A DNA stretch of 64,000 bases from Synechococcus sp. CBW1002 (GCF_015840915.1 NZ_CP060398.1:310001-374000); one strand, 5' to 3'; numbered from the stretch's first letter, positions 43,675 to 52,328 are shown. Notes: a model not told the origin generated them from the letters alone. Numbers and translations are program-made.

Positions 43675-43770
43675 CATCCGATCTCGAAGCCCATGATCCT
43701 CCATCCGGAGTAGGCTTTCTGAGGTACTCAGATCAGTACCCTGAGCGGACATCTTTGCTGATAGGCGCCG
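43675..43770 (-). repeat. 96-bp IS-B end fragment (duplicate of 42818-42913)
   Basis: Carries the GGCGCC-ended terminal repeat and abuts the right GGG duplication in dnaG. It starts with CATCCGATC, directly after the IS-A end. Confidence 0.9.
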
Positions 43771-44605
43771 GGGCGATGACGTCGAAGTATCCCTCCACCA
43801 CCACAGCGCGATCGGCTTTGCGAATCGCCTTGGCGGCCCGATCCAATCCAAACAGGTGCTTGCCTTTTTCAAACACCTCCGTTTCCGGTGAATTGAGATA
43901 TTTCGGTTCGCCGCCATCGAGGCTGCGCCCACCGAAACCGATCACCCGGCCCTGGCGGTCGTGGATCGGCACCATCACCCGATGGCGAAAGCGGTCGTAA
44001 AAGCCATTCCCCCCCTTGCGCGGCACCACCAGCCCCGCCGCTTCGAGCAGTTCAGGAGCGAGTCCCTCCACCTTCTGGAGATGCTTGAGCAGACCATCCC
44101 ACTGATCCGGGGCATAGCCGAGACCGAACTGCTCCAGCGTCGCCTCCCGCAGCCCCCGTTTCTCCTTCAGATAGGCGAGGGCCTCAGCGCCGCCGGCGCT
44201 TTTCAACTGGCTGCGGAACCAGCCGGCTGCCAAGGTGAGAGCCCGCTGCAACGTCTCACGACGGGACAGTTGCTGCCGCAGGCGCTCCTGCTGGGGGCCC
44301 TCGACGGTTTCAACCGGCAGCTGATACTTGCGCGCCAGCTCCAGCACCACGTCACTGAAGCTGCGGCGCTGCAGCTCCATCAGAAACTTGATCGCATTGC
44401 CGCCGGCGCCGCAGGAGAAGCAGTAATAGAACTGCTTGGCCGGGGACACCGTCATGGACGGCTTGCTGTCGTCGTGGAAAGGGCAGATCCCCACGAACTC
44501 CCTGCCCTTCTTCTTGAGCACCACGTGCTCGCCGACGACGTCGACGATGTCGGCCCGTTCCTTGACGGCGTCAATCGTGCGCGGGTGGAGCCTGGGCATC
44601 GCCAT
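43771..44605 (-). pseudogene. dnaG: dnaG (DNA primase), 5' part of the interrupted gene
   Basis: About 278 codons from MAMPRLHPRTIDAVKERADI. The CHC2 zinc ribbon is complete (ICPFHDDSKPSMTVS and FYYCFSCGAGGNAI), then the primase core RFRHRVMVPIHDRQGRVIGF with GGRSLDGGEPKYLNSPET, and the first TOPRIM motif AVVVEGYFDVIA. The insertion lies directly after this motif, so the metal-binding acids of TOPRIM are on separate fragments. Primase is normally essential for replication; see findings for alternatives. It starts divergently from the EamA transporter gene. Confidence 0.9.
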
Positions 44606-44663
44606 CCCCGCATTCTGCGAGACCCGGAGCCGGGTGGCATGGTTGACAGGCGATCAGCGCTGG

Positions 44664-45599
44664 ATGGGGATGGCGAGCCTGCTCAAGGCCCTGCGTGGTC
44701 GACAGTCGGATGCGGAATGGCGAGCCTGCGGACTGCTGGTGGCCTGTGCCCTGGCCTTCAGCCTGATGACCGTGTGCGTGAAGCATCTCGGCGGTCGGCT
44801 GCCGGTGGCGGAGATCGTGCTGGTGCGTTCCGTGATCAGCCTGGCGATCACCCTCGCCATGCTCCAGCAAGCCCAGATCTCGCCCTGGGGCCACCAACAC
44901 CCCCTGCTGATGCTCAGGGGGGCCCTGGGCACCGGCGCCCTGCTGCTGTTCTTCGAGGCCCTGGCACGGCTGCCCCTGGCCGCCGCCACCCTGATCCAAT
45001 ACACCTATCCGACCCTCACGGCGCTGACCGCCTGGTTGCTGCTCGGGGAACCCCTCCGCAAGCGCATCGGCCTCGCCGTGCTGCTCGGCTGGCTGGGGGT
45101 GACCCTGGTGGTGCAGCCCGAATGGATGGGAGAAACGGTGCGGAACCTACCCGTGCTGGCGGTGCTGATCGGCCTGGGAGGGGCCCTGCTCACCGCCCTC
45201 TCCTATGTGAGCGTGCGGCGCCTTTCGGTGCGTGAGCACCCATTGGTGATCGTGTTCTATTTCCCCTTCATCTCGGTGCCTGTGGCCCTGCCACTGCTCT
45301 GGGGGCAGGGCGTCTGGCCCACCCTCACCGAATGGTTCTGGCTGATCGGCGTGGGGCTGTTGACCCAACTGGGTCAGGTGTGGCTCACGGAGGGCCTGGC
45401 CGCACTACCGGCGGCACGCGCCACGTCCATCAACTACGTGCAGGTGGTCTTTGCCACGCTCTGGGGTGTGTTGTGGTTCGCCGAACCGATCACGGGCACG
45501 GTGGTGATCGGGGCCGGCTGCGTGCTCGCCGCCACCCTGATCAGCCTGAGCGCGAGGAAGTCCCGGTCTGTTCAGGACGGATCAAGCGGCAAGGGATAG
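44664..45599 (+). CDS. EamA-family (DMT) transporter
   Basis: 311 residues with ten hydrophobic helices forming two EamA repeats: ACGLLVACALAFSLMTVCVK...YPTLTALTAWLLLGEPLRKR and LPVLAVLIGLGGALLTALSY...YVQVVFATLWGVLWFAEPIT. The LLGEP and WFAEP helices are family hallmarks. Substrate unknown; members export metabolites or drugs across the inner membrane. ATG 44664 and 44670 are both possible; frame residues upstream belong to antisense dnaG. Confidence 0.88.
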   Translation: MGMASLLKALRGRQSDAEWRACGLLVACALAFSLMTVCVKHLGGRLPVAEIVLVRSVISLAITLAMLQQAQISPWGHQHPLLMLRGALGTGALLLFFEALARLPLAAATLIQYTYPTLTALTAWLLLGEPLRKRIGLAVLLGWLGVTLVVQPEWMGETVRNLPVLAVLIGLGGALLTALSYVSVRRLSVREHPLVIVFYFPFISVPVALPLLWGQGVWPTLTEWFWLIGVGLLTQLGQVWLTEGLAALPAARATSINYVQVVFATLWGVLWFAEPITGTVVIGAGCVLAATLISLSARKSRSVQDGSSGKG

Positions 45600-45784
45600 G
45601 TGACCCATTCCAGTGTGAGTCCGTCGGAGGATCCCAATGGCTGGGCCAGCCCCCAGCTCTCGCCCCGTTCCCTCCGCTCCAGGAACAGCTCGAAGGGGCT
45701 GTCGACCCGCACCCGACCACCGGGCAATCGCCAGTCGAAACGGGGAAAACCCAGACAAGCCCACAGAGATGGTGATTGGGACAT
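45572..45784 (-). CDS. Small protein with promoter region displaced by IS-B
   Basis: 70 residues: SPSLWACLGFPRFDWRLPGG, RVRVDSPFELFLERRERGES, ending WVTYPLPLDPS. No family recognised, though it looks like a complete small protein. IS-B begins only 15 bp upstream of the ATG, so its native promoter or further N-terminal codons have been cut off. Its end overlaps the EamA gene end by 28 bp on the opposite strand. Confidence 0.5.
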   Translation of the reverse strand: MSQSPSLWACLGFPRFDWRLPGGRVRVDSPFELFLERRERGESWGLAQPLGSSDGLTLEWVTYPLPLDPS

Positions 45785-46590
45785 GGGAAGACAACAGGGC
45801 GGCGCCTATCAGCAAAGATGTCCGCTCAGGGTACTGATCTGAGTACCTCAGAAAGCCTACTCCGGATGGAGGATCATGGGCTTCGAGATCGGATGTTGAT
45901 CGTCATCGCGCGTTGATCAGGAGCGCAGGCTTGAGCGGCCGGCCCCCGGTCGGAGGCTGAGGCCGGCCCGCCTCTTGCGGGCGGTCCAACCACAACCCCC
46001 TGGGGCCTGGGTTTCTGATCTTCAAGCAGCGACAGTGTCCTGCGGTCTGGGATGGTTGACCCGCACGACTGTTGGCTGAGCCCAATCGCGAGGTGGCCTG
46101 GCCCAGCGGCGTGGATGTTGCGCACGCGCCTGCTCATAGGTCTGCTGACGGACTCTGCAGATCGCGTCAGCTTCTCCGTAGTGACGTTGATTGGGCGTCA
46201 CATACTTGATGCCGCTGTGACGATGCTCAGCGTTGTACCAGTCAACAAAACCATCGACCCAGGCACGCACTGAGAGAAGATCCCGGAAACGACGCACTGG
46301 ATAGCTCTGGTGATATTTCATGGTTCGGAACCATGACTCAACGTAGGCGTTGTCATTGCTCACCCGCGGCCGCGAGAATGACAGGGAGATGCCGAGCTCG
46401 GCCAGCTTGGCGGCCAAGGTGTAGGAGCGCATGGGTGCTCCGTTATCGGCGTGCAGGATCGTGGTCGACCCCGAGCTGATCCCTTCGTCACGGCAGACAC
46501 GATCAAAGAAGTGCTTGGCCAGTTCGCCGCATTCACGATCGTGCACCTCAACGCCAAGGATGCGCCGGCTCCACACATCCATCACCATAT

Positions 46591-48359
46591 AGGGACTCCT
46601 GAAAAAGATTCTCGGCCCATCGGCGCCGGATTCGTCCGTTTGCTTCGCGTTAATCAGGCTGGCAAGCGCGGTGACATCAAGTCGGCCAGATCTCAAAAGC
46701 ATGGCTTGCAGATGCCCTCAGGCGCTCTGATCGCTGACCAGGCCATAAAAAAGCTGTAGATCCACCCAAAAAGAAGGACAAAAAAGAGGCGCAGCAGCCT
46801 CAAGACCTTTTCCGCGCACATCACGACAAAGGCCATCGAGATGGAGGATTCGGCACCAGCTGGTAGACGAGCCATGATCAGATCCAGGGAATACTTGCGC
46901 TTTCCAGAGCCAAAGACGCCTTCCACTTCATTGCGTCGAGCTTGATCAGATCGGAGCTGGTGCTTGTGTGCAGTGGTGACATCAGGATCCTTGGGCGGGC
47001 GACCCAATCGCTTGCCGGAGAGGCGAATACCGTTCCTCGTGCAGAAATGCCTATTCTTGGCCGTGATATAAATCCGGTCGGCGCAGATTCGCTCTGGGTA
47101 AGATCCTGTATCCAGCTTGTATTTTTCCGCCTGAGCGATAAGGTCTTCTCCTTCGTTGTAGGGGTTCCAGCTTATGCGGTGCAAGAACGGAAAGCCGTTT
47201 TGAACCGAAACACTGATTTTGGCTCCAAACTCCACCGCAGCACGTGCTTTGCCTCGCACCATTGGGCGGATATGGGTCTGCACAAGATTCACCAGGCGGT
47301 CTGGAATGCTGTTGGTCTGAGAGGCGAGCAGAAGGCCCTGTTGCCGCTCCAACTCGCTGCAGGCCAACAACTTCTGCCACCAATGCCTCTTAAGCTCGGA
47401 AAGCCTTGCCCCGCAGCCGATCAGAGCATCAATGGCCTTGAGATTCTGCCGCACATAGCCAAGCTGATGTTTAATGGCAGCCTTCACTTTGCGGCGACGT
47501 GGTCGTTTTTGCTTCGCCACTCTCAGGAAATGAGCACGAGCAAGGCCACGGTCGTAGCGAGGTCGATGTCTCCTGAATCCCGATGACTGACTGCACAGAT
47601 CATCAATGACTCGCTCGGTCGTTGTGCGAGCCTCGTTGAGGAGCTTGAGGTCTCTGGGATAGGTGATGTCGGCTGGAGTGCAACTGGCATCAATCGTGAG
47701 AGTGCCCCAATTCTTTCCTTCTGGCCAGTCAGCAGGCTTGATCAACGCATCAAGTTCTAGCTGAGCGCCTCCTCCACTGGAATCACGATCATCATGGTCG
47801 TCATCGTCTGCTGCCTGAGCAAGTGCTTCCAGAAGGATCTCTTTGCCGCGCTGCACCACCAGCTCGTTGATACGGCGCAGATCCTCGTCAGAAAAACGCT
47901 TGCGAAAGTGCACCATCATCGAGGCATCAAACGGTGCCTTAGCTGTGTAGCCCGCAAAGCCGAGAAAGAACTGAATATAGGCGTTCTCTCTGATCTGATG
48001 GACTGTCTCTTCGTCGGTGAGCCCTAACTTCTGTTTGATGTAGAGAGCACCAAAGGCCATTCTCACTGATTTGGCTGGAGCGCCAATTGTGGCGCTGAAT
48101 TGAGGGGCATAGGTTTCTTCCAGCTCATCCCATGGGATCAGCCCCTCCAGTTGAACCCAGCGATTCTCGGGATCAAGTGTGCCGCCAAATGGCAGGTGGA
48201 ACTCCTTGATTGAGATCTGACCGTTATTGTGCCTCCGGTACATATGGAACGATCAGGAGTAAAGGCAATCACGGATTGCCTGATTCACGGCCACTTTAGC
48301 GGTTTCTCATGCTTGAGACCAGCTGCGGCGCAATGGATCTGGATTTTTCAGGAGTCCCC
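46591..48359 (-). mobile_element. IS-E (IS5/IS1182-like, 1769 bp)
   Basis: Inverted ends GGGACTCCTGAAAAA on both sides, with a 4-bp ATAT duplication (46587-46590 and 48360-48363) in IS-B orfB. Confidence 0.9.
46693..48243 (-). CDS. IS5/IS1182-like transposase
   Basis: 516 residues. The N-terminal DUF772-type region is MVHFRKRFSDEDLRRI and SVRMAFGALYIKQKLGLTDE; a DDE domain follows (LTIDASCTPADITYPRDLKL, ERICADRIYITAKNRHFCTR, and Glu in ARRNEVEGVFGSGKRKYSLD). The C-terminus is hydrophobic (LLRLFFVLLFGWIYSFFMAW). The only complete copy in the window; a related N-terminal remnant lies at 49425-49495. Confidence 0.88.
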   Translation of the reverse strand: MYRRHNNGQISIKEFHLPFGGTLDPENRWVQLEGLIPWDELEETYAPQFSATIGAPAKSVRMAFGALYIKQKLGLTDEETVHQIRENAYIQFFLGFAGYTAKAPFDASMMVHFRKRFSDEDLRRINELVVQRGKEILLEALAQAADDDDHDDRDSSGGGAQLELDALIKPADWPEGKNWGTLTIDASCTPADITYPRDLKLLNEARTTTERVIDDLCSQSSGFRRHRPRYDRGLARAHFLRVAKQKRPRRRKVKAAIKHQLGYVRQNLKAIDALIGCGARLSELKRHWWQKLLACSELERQQGLLLASQTNSIPDRLVNLVQTHIRPMVRGKARAAVEFGAKISVSVQNGFPFLHRISWNPYNEGEDLIAQAEKYKLDTGSYPERICADRIYITAKNRHFCTRNGIRLSGKRLGRPPKDPDVTTAHKHQLRSDQARRNEVEGVFGSGKRKYSLDLIMARLPAGAESSISMAFVVMCAEKVLRLLRLFFVLLFGWIYSFFMAWSAIRAPEGICKPCF

Positions 48360-48849
48360 ATATAAAGGTAGTAGAATTGACCCTTCACAGGCCCCGGCAA
48401 CAGGGTGATATCCCAGGCCAGCACTTGATGGATGCCCGTTGCCTCCAGCACGGGTGGCTCTCTTGGCTCCCGCGGTGGGCGGCTCCTGCCGCGATGATTT
48501 AACAGGCCTTCCTGGCGCATGATGCGGTAAATCGTTGACTCCGATCCCACGTAGACTCCCTCCTCGGCAAGGATCGCCACGATCTGACCAGGCGTGAGAT
48601 CGGCAAAGCGTGGATCGTTGACAGTGGACAACACCTGTTGGCGCTCCTCCTCGCTGAAACGATGCATGACATGCCTGGACGCTCCCTTGCGTTGATCGCA
48701 GCTGAATCCCTGGGTCCGAATCATCAAGCCCCATCGCCTCAGCGTGCGTGTCGCCAGGCCGAAAAGATCAGCAATGGCCTTGGCCGAAAGGCCACGACTG
48801 ATGCCTTCCTGTAGAAGCGCGACGATCGCACCGCGATCGCCAGACGGAA

Positions 48850-49359
48850 TCAAGGATCCTCGTCCGGTTGAAAGATCTGGTTGAACTTTTTTGAGAGCAT
48901 CAACAACGTCGCCGCTTCTGTCAGTGCTTTTTCTTTCTTCTGCAATTCACGCTCCAGCTGGCGATTCCGCCGGACCAGTTCCTGATTCTTGCGTTGCAGT
49001 TCCCGCTGATCAGCCATGCTCGGCGCGCTGGGGCCATTGGCATCCTCGGCGGCCTGGCGCCAACGGGCAACCTGCTTGGGGTACAGCCCCCGCTCCCTGC
49101 AGAACGACCCGAGCTCGCTTCCGTTCAGTCCTGCGGCCTGGATCACGGCTGCCAGCTTGTCGGCAGCGCTCCACTGCTCCGGCGGCCGGTTCGTGGCAGG
49201 CACCAGCTGGCCCTGCTTCTGCCACTGGCTCCGCCAGTTGTAGATGGTCTGCGCCGTGATCCCGGTGTCGCGGGCGATCTCAGCCACGCTCTCAAGGTTC
49301 GGAGGGCTCATCCGCAGGCGGACGGCTTCCCGCAGAGCGGCGTCATAGGGCGGTTGCAT
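48850..49359 (-). CDS. IS-B OrfA (copy 3)
   Basis: 169 residues, same sequence as copy 1 with the frameshift heptamer at 48886-48892. Because OrfB is interrupted, only OrfA itself could be produced. Confidence 0.9.
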   Translation of the reverse strand: MQPPYDAALREAVRLRMSPPNLESVAEIARDTGITAQTIYNWRSQWQKQGQLVPATNRPPEQWSAADKLAAVIQAAGLNGSELGSFCRERGLYPKQVARWRQAAEDANGPSAPSMADQRELQRKNQELVRRNRQLERELQKKEKALTEAATLLMLSKKFNQIFQPDEDP

Positions 49360-49424
49360 AGTCGTCGGTTGGGCCCCCAGGTGGACGGGTCAAACCGAGC
49401 GGACTTCTTTGCTGACACTGGGGG

Positions 49425-49495
49425 GAGAGTTTGCCGCCAAATGGCAGGAAGAAGTCCTCAAACGAGAGCTGATGACGAGGCTCGCGTCGATACAT
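49425..49495 (-). pseudogene. N-terminal remnant of a second IS5/IS1182-like transposase
   Basis: ATG at 49495 gives MYRREPRHQLSFEDFFLPFG then GKLS, clearly related to the start of IS-E (MYRRHNNGQISIKEFHLPFG). IS-B copy 3 joins right there. Nothing else of this element remains. Confidence 0.7.
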
Positions 49496-49608
49496 GTGGA
49501 AAACTCTGGGCGGCTTTTCGGCGGAATTGAGCCGACTTGCCCACATTCTACCGTTGATAATCGCTCAGATCGACTGCGGTGCAACCCGTCTGCCCATTCT
49601 CAGGAGGC

Positions 49609-49632
49609 CCTACGTAGGCGGCCGCCTACGTA
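49609..49632. promoter_or_regulatory. 24-bp perfect palindrome, operator candidate
   Basis: Three palindromic octamers in a row: CTACGTAG, GCGGCCGC, CTACGTAG. The whole is also a perfect palindrome centred at 49620/49621. It lies about 100 bp upstream of the small gene at 49731 and touches a TTGACA. A dimeric or tetrameric repressor site is plausible. Confidence 0.45.
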
Positions 49633-49730
49633 GTTGACACCGGGCACTGGAGACTGCCCTGGCGGTGTATCAGCCCGCTTGAACGGCCGCACGACAAAGG
49701 CAACCGCAAGCCCCAGACACCACGCGTTCC

Positions 49731-49955
49731 ATGGCCTACCCCTACATCGAAGCAATCCTGGAAGAAGGTGGTGACATCACGGTGGGGCGTGTTGGTCCGA
49801 TCGACTGCGTGGCCTCCGCCAGCACCAGCTACGACTGTCCGGTGATGCTGGTGCGGCGCGAGGGGGAGAGCTTTGTGGCGCTCCTGCGGCGACTGGATCG
49901 CTCGATCGCCAAAGCCTGGGAGCAAGAGACCACGATTGACGAGGTCAACGGTTGA
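49731..49955 (+). CDS. Small protein of unknown function
   Basis: 74 residues (AYPYIEAILEEGGDITVGRV, IDCVASASTSYDCPVMLVRR, EGESFVALLRRLDRSIAKAW). Mixed alpha/beta character and acidic C-terminus; no recognised family. The upstream palindrome may regulate it. Start at ATG 49731; no strong ribosome-binding site. Confidence 0.5.
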   Translation: MAYPYIEAILEEGGDITVGRVGPIDCVASASTSYDCPVMLVRREGESFVALLRRLDRSIAKAWEQETTIDEVNG

Positions 49956-50070
49956 AGGGATACAGATGACTTAAAAAGTGATTCCTTGGCCGCAGCTCGG
50001 CAAACCAGAACGAAACAAGGGAGGGGAAAGATTTCCCTCCCTATACTGAGCAACATGGGGACTGTTGATC

Positions 50071-50592
50071 ATGGCGCAGGGAATCTTCGTTGAGCGGGCT
50101 GAACCGGATGATCCTTTCTTAGATGTCTTCTGCAGCGGCCAGGGAAGGGTTGATCAATACTTCCGGACCCGCGAATGGTTTACAGAGCAAAGCAAGGGAG
50201 GTTCGCTCACGACTTATGTTTTCCGCGCTGCAGAGGCTGGAGCCGTTGTGGGATATGCGGCCGTGAGCTTCCGCAACCAGCCCCATCCTGATGACGCGAG
50301 CGACTCGAAAGCCAAGGTTTTGGTGATCTCGATGTTTGGCGTCGACCAAGCCTTTCAAGGACAGACGAATCCCTTTTCAGCGGGTCAGTCCTACGCCTGT
50401 TCCATCATGGGCTACCTGGAGGAACAGGCGCGATCCAAAGCGAGCTGTGTTGCCCTGAAGCTATGGGTGCGCTCGACCAATGCGCGAGCAATCGGCTTTT
50501 ACACGAAAGTCGGCTTTGTCACGGATCCAGCCGGCCCATTTCAGCGTGATGATGGAGATCCAATACTGACGATGCGAAAGTTTCTGCGCTGA
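50071..50592 (+). CDS. GNAT N-acetyltransferase, TacT-like
   Basis: 173 residues from MAQGIFVERAEPDDPFLDVF. The N-terminal FCSGQGRVDQYFRTREWFTE with TYVFRAAEAGAVVGYAAVSF resembles the layout of GNAT toxins such as TacT that acetylate charged tRNA. VLVISMFGVDQAFQGQTNPF covers the acetyl-CoA site but lacks a standard Arg-x-x-Gly-x-Gly loop. It ends NARAIGFYTKVGF...MRKFL. No ribbon-helix-helix antitoxin precedes it; the gene converging from downstream encodes an HTH protein. Function is a guess between toxin and ordinary acetyltransferase. Confidence 0.7.
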   Translation: MAQGIFVERAEPDDPFLDVFCSGQGRVDQYFRTREWFTEQSKGGSLTTYVFRAAEAGAVVGYAAVSFRNQPHPDDASDSKAKVLVISMFGVDQAFQGQTNPFSAGQSYACSIMGYLEEQARSKASCVALKLWVRSTNARAIGFYTKVGFVTDPAGPFQRDDGDPILTMRKFLR

Positions 50593-50598
50593 ACTGGT

Positions 50599-50946
50599 TC
50601 AAGACAGCGGCAAGTCGGCCGACGCGTCGCCGCAATCAACAGGTGTCAGATCACTGCGGCTGTTGCGATCGCGCAGGTCTTCCAACCGGGACCTCACGGC
50701 CTCCACGTCTTCCAGCGGGAAGCGCCAGTGTCCGCCAGCCGTTTGATAGGCCCCAGGGAACCACCCCCCCTCCAGCCAGTTCTTCACGGTGTTGGCCGAC
50801 GACACCCCAAGCATGGTGGCGGCCTGCTTACTGGTGAGCGGGGCAGCAGTAGCACTCGCGACCAGCCGATCAACCAGGTCGCTTCGACCAGCCTGCCGCA
50901 GGACGGCGGTCACATCACTGAGGAGAGCCGGGCTGATCGCAGTCAT
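50599..50946 (-). CDS. MerR/excisionase-type HTH protein (possible orphan antitoxin)
   Basis: 115 residues. The HTH_17-like core is PLTSKQAATMLGVSSANTVK, NWLEGGWFPGAYQTAGGHWR and FPLEDVEAVRSRLEDL. The preceding helix resembles antitoxins that pair with PIN-domain toxins in actinobacteria and cyanobacteria (family knowledge), but here no PIN gene follows: the stop lies 6 bp from the convergent GNAT gene. Probably a DNA-binding regulator. Confidence 0.7.
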   Translation of the reverse strand: MTAISPALLSDVTAVLRQAGRSDLVDRLVASATAAPLTSKQAATMLGVSSANTVKNWLEGGWFPGAYQTAGGHWRFPLEDVEAVRSRLEDLRDRNSRSDLTPVDCGDASADLPLS

Positions 50947-51049
50947 GGGCCGATCTTACGCCAAAGCGTCAAAATCGTCAGTTGGAGCAGCTGAATCGTT
51001 GCGCCACTACCGCTTTGTTCAGCCGCGGTCTCAAAGACTGGCATTGCTA

Positions 51050-51571
51050 TCAGTTGAGGGAGCGCGCCCGGCGCTGCTTGCGGGAGGCCTGCTCGATTGT
51101 CTTGAGCTCTTCGGCCTCCTGCTGCAGCTCAGCGGAGAGGGCCTCCAGGTCGTCGGCAGCATCGAGCAGCTGACTGCTGAGCTTGAGCCCTTGCTCAATC
51201 GAGGCGCTGTAGGCCGCAGCCGCTTGATCGATCTCGGCGAACAGCTCCTTGTATTCCTCCGGTGGGTTGCGCTCCCACTCGGCCATGGCCGCCGCCGCCT
51301 GCTGGAGCACCTCCAAGGCGGAGCGCCAGCTGGCCTTGAGGCGGAAATCGAGATGGCGCAGATCCACGTTGGCCCGCTTGAGCTCCTTGGTGCTGGAGAC
51401 CTTTGCCAGGGCCATGACCTGGCGTTTGAGGTCGGCCAGCGAGGGTTCTTTCTGCCGCGGGGGCCTGGCCTTAGCCGGGGCTTTGGCGGTTGCCTTGGCC
51501 GCTGCCTTGGCTTTGGGGGCTGGCTTTGCTCCTTTCGCTGGTGGGGACGACTTGCGGGCCATGGTGCTCAC
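51050..51571 (-). CDS. Coiled-coil protein with basic Lys/Ala-Pro tail
   Basis: 173 residues. About 1-40 is a Lys/Ala/Pro-rich, histone-H1-like tail (KAKAAAKATAKAPAKARPPR), suggesting nucleic-acid or membrane-surface binding. About 45-165 is helical with heptads (DQAAAAYSASIEQGLKLSSQ, LLDAADDLEALSAELQQEAE). No family recognised. Its start overlaps the stop of the next coiled-coil gene upstream (ATGA), so they are co-translated. Confidence 0.6.
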   Translation of the reverse strand: MSTMARKSSPPAKGAKPAPKAKAAAKATAKAPAKARPPRQKEPSLADLKRQVMALAKVSSTKELKRANVDLRHLDFRLKASWRSALEVLQQAAAAMAEWERNPPEEYKELFAEIDQAAAAYSASIEQGLKLSSQLLDAADDLEALSAELQQEAEELKTIEQASRKQRRARSLN

Positions 51572-52263
51572 TCAGCCAGGCCGAGCCCGAGCTGCTCACC
51601 GCTGCGCAGTTGCTCCAGCTCCCGCCGCAGGGCTTGGCTGGTCTGCCGTTCGATCCTGAGGGCCTCGCTCAGCTCATCGCGCTCACGCCGGTAGCGGTTG
51701 GCGTGGGCGACGCGGCCACCGAGACTCTGGTTGTTTTTGGCCAGTTGCTTTCGGCGCTCCACCTCAGCCTCGTAGGCACGCTGAAGCGCATCGAGCTCCT
51801 TGTCGCGTTGGCGTTCAGCTTTGGATTGCTGTTGCTCCGTTCGCAGGACTTCGTTCTCCGCCTGAAGCGCTTTAATCCGCGACTCCAGACGAAGAATGGT
51901 GCCATCCTTCCCTTTGAGGATGTCTTTGAGCTTGCTGATAACTGCCAGCAGCCCACGTTGTTTCTGACGATGATAGAGGGCCTGTTCTTCACACTGGCGG
52001 GCATAGTCGCGCAGCAGGCCCGTACGGCGCTGCAGCACCTTCGCGGTGCACTCGTATTTGATGATCGCGATGACGCGGCAGCGCTCCAGTTCATCGAGCT
52101 CCTGCACAGCCTTCAGCCGCCTGAGTTCGTCGTAGTTTGTGCACTCATGCCGCAGCTCCTGGGTGGTGACGTGCTCACGTGCCCCCAGGCGCTTGAGGTT
52201 GGTCAGCCGCACCCGGTCGTGCCAGTAATCAAAGAGGGCTTTTTGGTCTGCACCGCCGAGCAT
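51568..52263 (-). CDS. Coiled-coil protein of unknown function
   Basis: 231 residues from MLGGADQKALFDYWHDRVRL. A globular N-terminal part (about 1-100, NLKRLGAREHVTTQELRHEC, RCRVIAIIKYECTAKVLQRR) is followed by a long coiled coil (about 105-225, SKLKDILKGKDGTILRLESR, IKALQAENEVLRTEQQQSKA). Longer in-frame starts exist but their residues look non-coding. It is the middle gene of a three-gene minus-strand operon. Confidence 0.6.
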   Translation of the reverse strand: MLGGADQKALFDYWHDRVRLTNLKRLGAREHVTTQELRHECTNYDELRRLKAVQELDELERCRVIAIIKYECTAKVLQRRTGLLRDYARQCEEQALYHRQKQRGLLAVISKLKDILKGKDGTILRLESRIKALQAENEVLRTEQQQSKAERQRDKELDALQRAYEAEVERRKQLAKNNQSLGGRVAHANRYRRERDELSEALRIERQTSQALRRELEQLRSGEQLGLGLAE

Positions 52264-52328
52264 CCCGGAACCCTCCTGACCCGCTACCGATAGCCAACCG
52301 ATCCTAAGGAGGGCCATCGCTCCTGCCC

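Larger units (their letters stand above)
39387..43770 (+). mobile_element. 4384-bp nested insertion inside dnaG
   Basis: Flanked by GGG duplications (39384-39386 and 43771-43773). From left to right it holds B/C compound copy 2 (39387-42913), the orfA-side 761 bp of an IS-A (42914-43674), and the last 96 bp of an IS-B/compound (43675-43770) that repeats 42818-42913. The outer ends are the two normal compound ends, so the insertion began as a single compound; the internal part was rearranged later. Confidence 0.88.
46022..48853 (-). pseudogene. IS-B OrfB of copy 3, split by IS-E
   Basis: The N-terminal part is 48364-48853 and the C-terminal part 46022-46586; the break is after QFYYLYMV, before the second and third catalytic residues. 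Each fragment runs on into IS-E sequence. Inactive. Confidence 0.9.
45800..49424 (-). mobile_element. IS-B copy 3 (no IS-C), interrupted by IS-E
   Basis: With IS-E and its ATAT duplication removed it is exactly 1852 bp, from CGGCGCC to CTGGGGG, and shows the uninterrupted terminal repeat (GAGCGGACTTCTTTGCTGACAC) into which IS-C went in the other copies. Flanks are GGG on the left and GAG on the right, so there is no target duplication. Confidence 0.92.
49425..49730. other. Intergenic region with IS remnant and palindrome
   Basis: Apart from the transposase remnant and the 24-bp palindrome, no gene is seen. TTGACA (49633-49638) directly adjoins the palindrome and could be a -35 box, but no matching -10 box is obvious 16-18 bp later. 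Confidence 0.4.

Noticed and set aside
50071-50946. GNAT and HTH genes as a classical TacT/TacA toxin-antitoxin operon
   Set aside because: The genes converge rather than form an operon, and the HTH protein is not a ribbon-helix-helix antitoxin. Kept as separate genes with a note.
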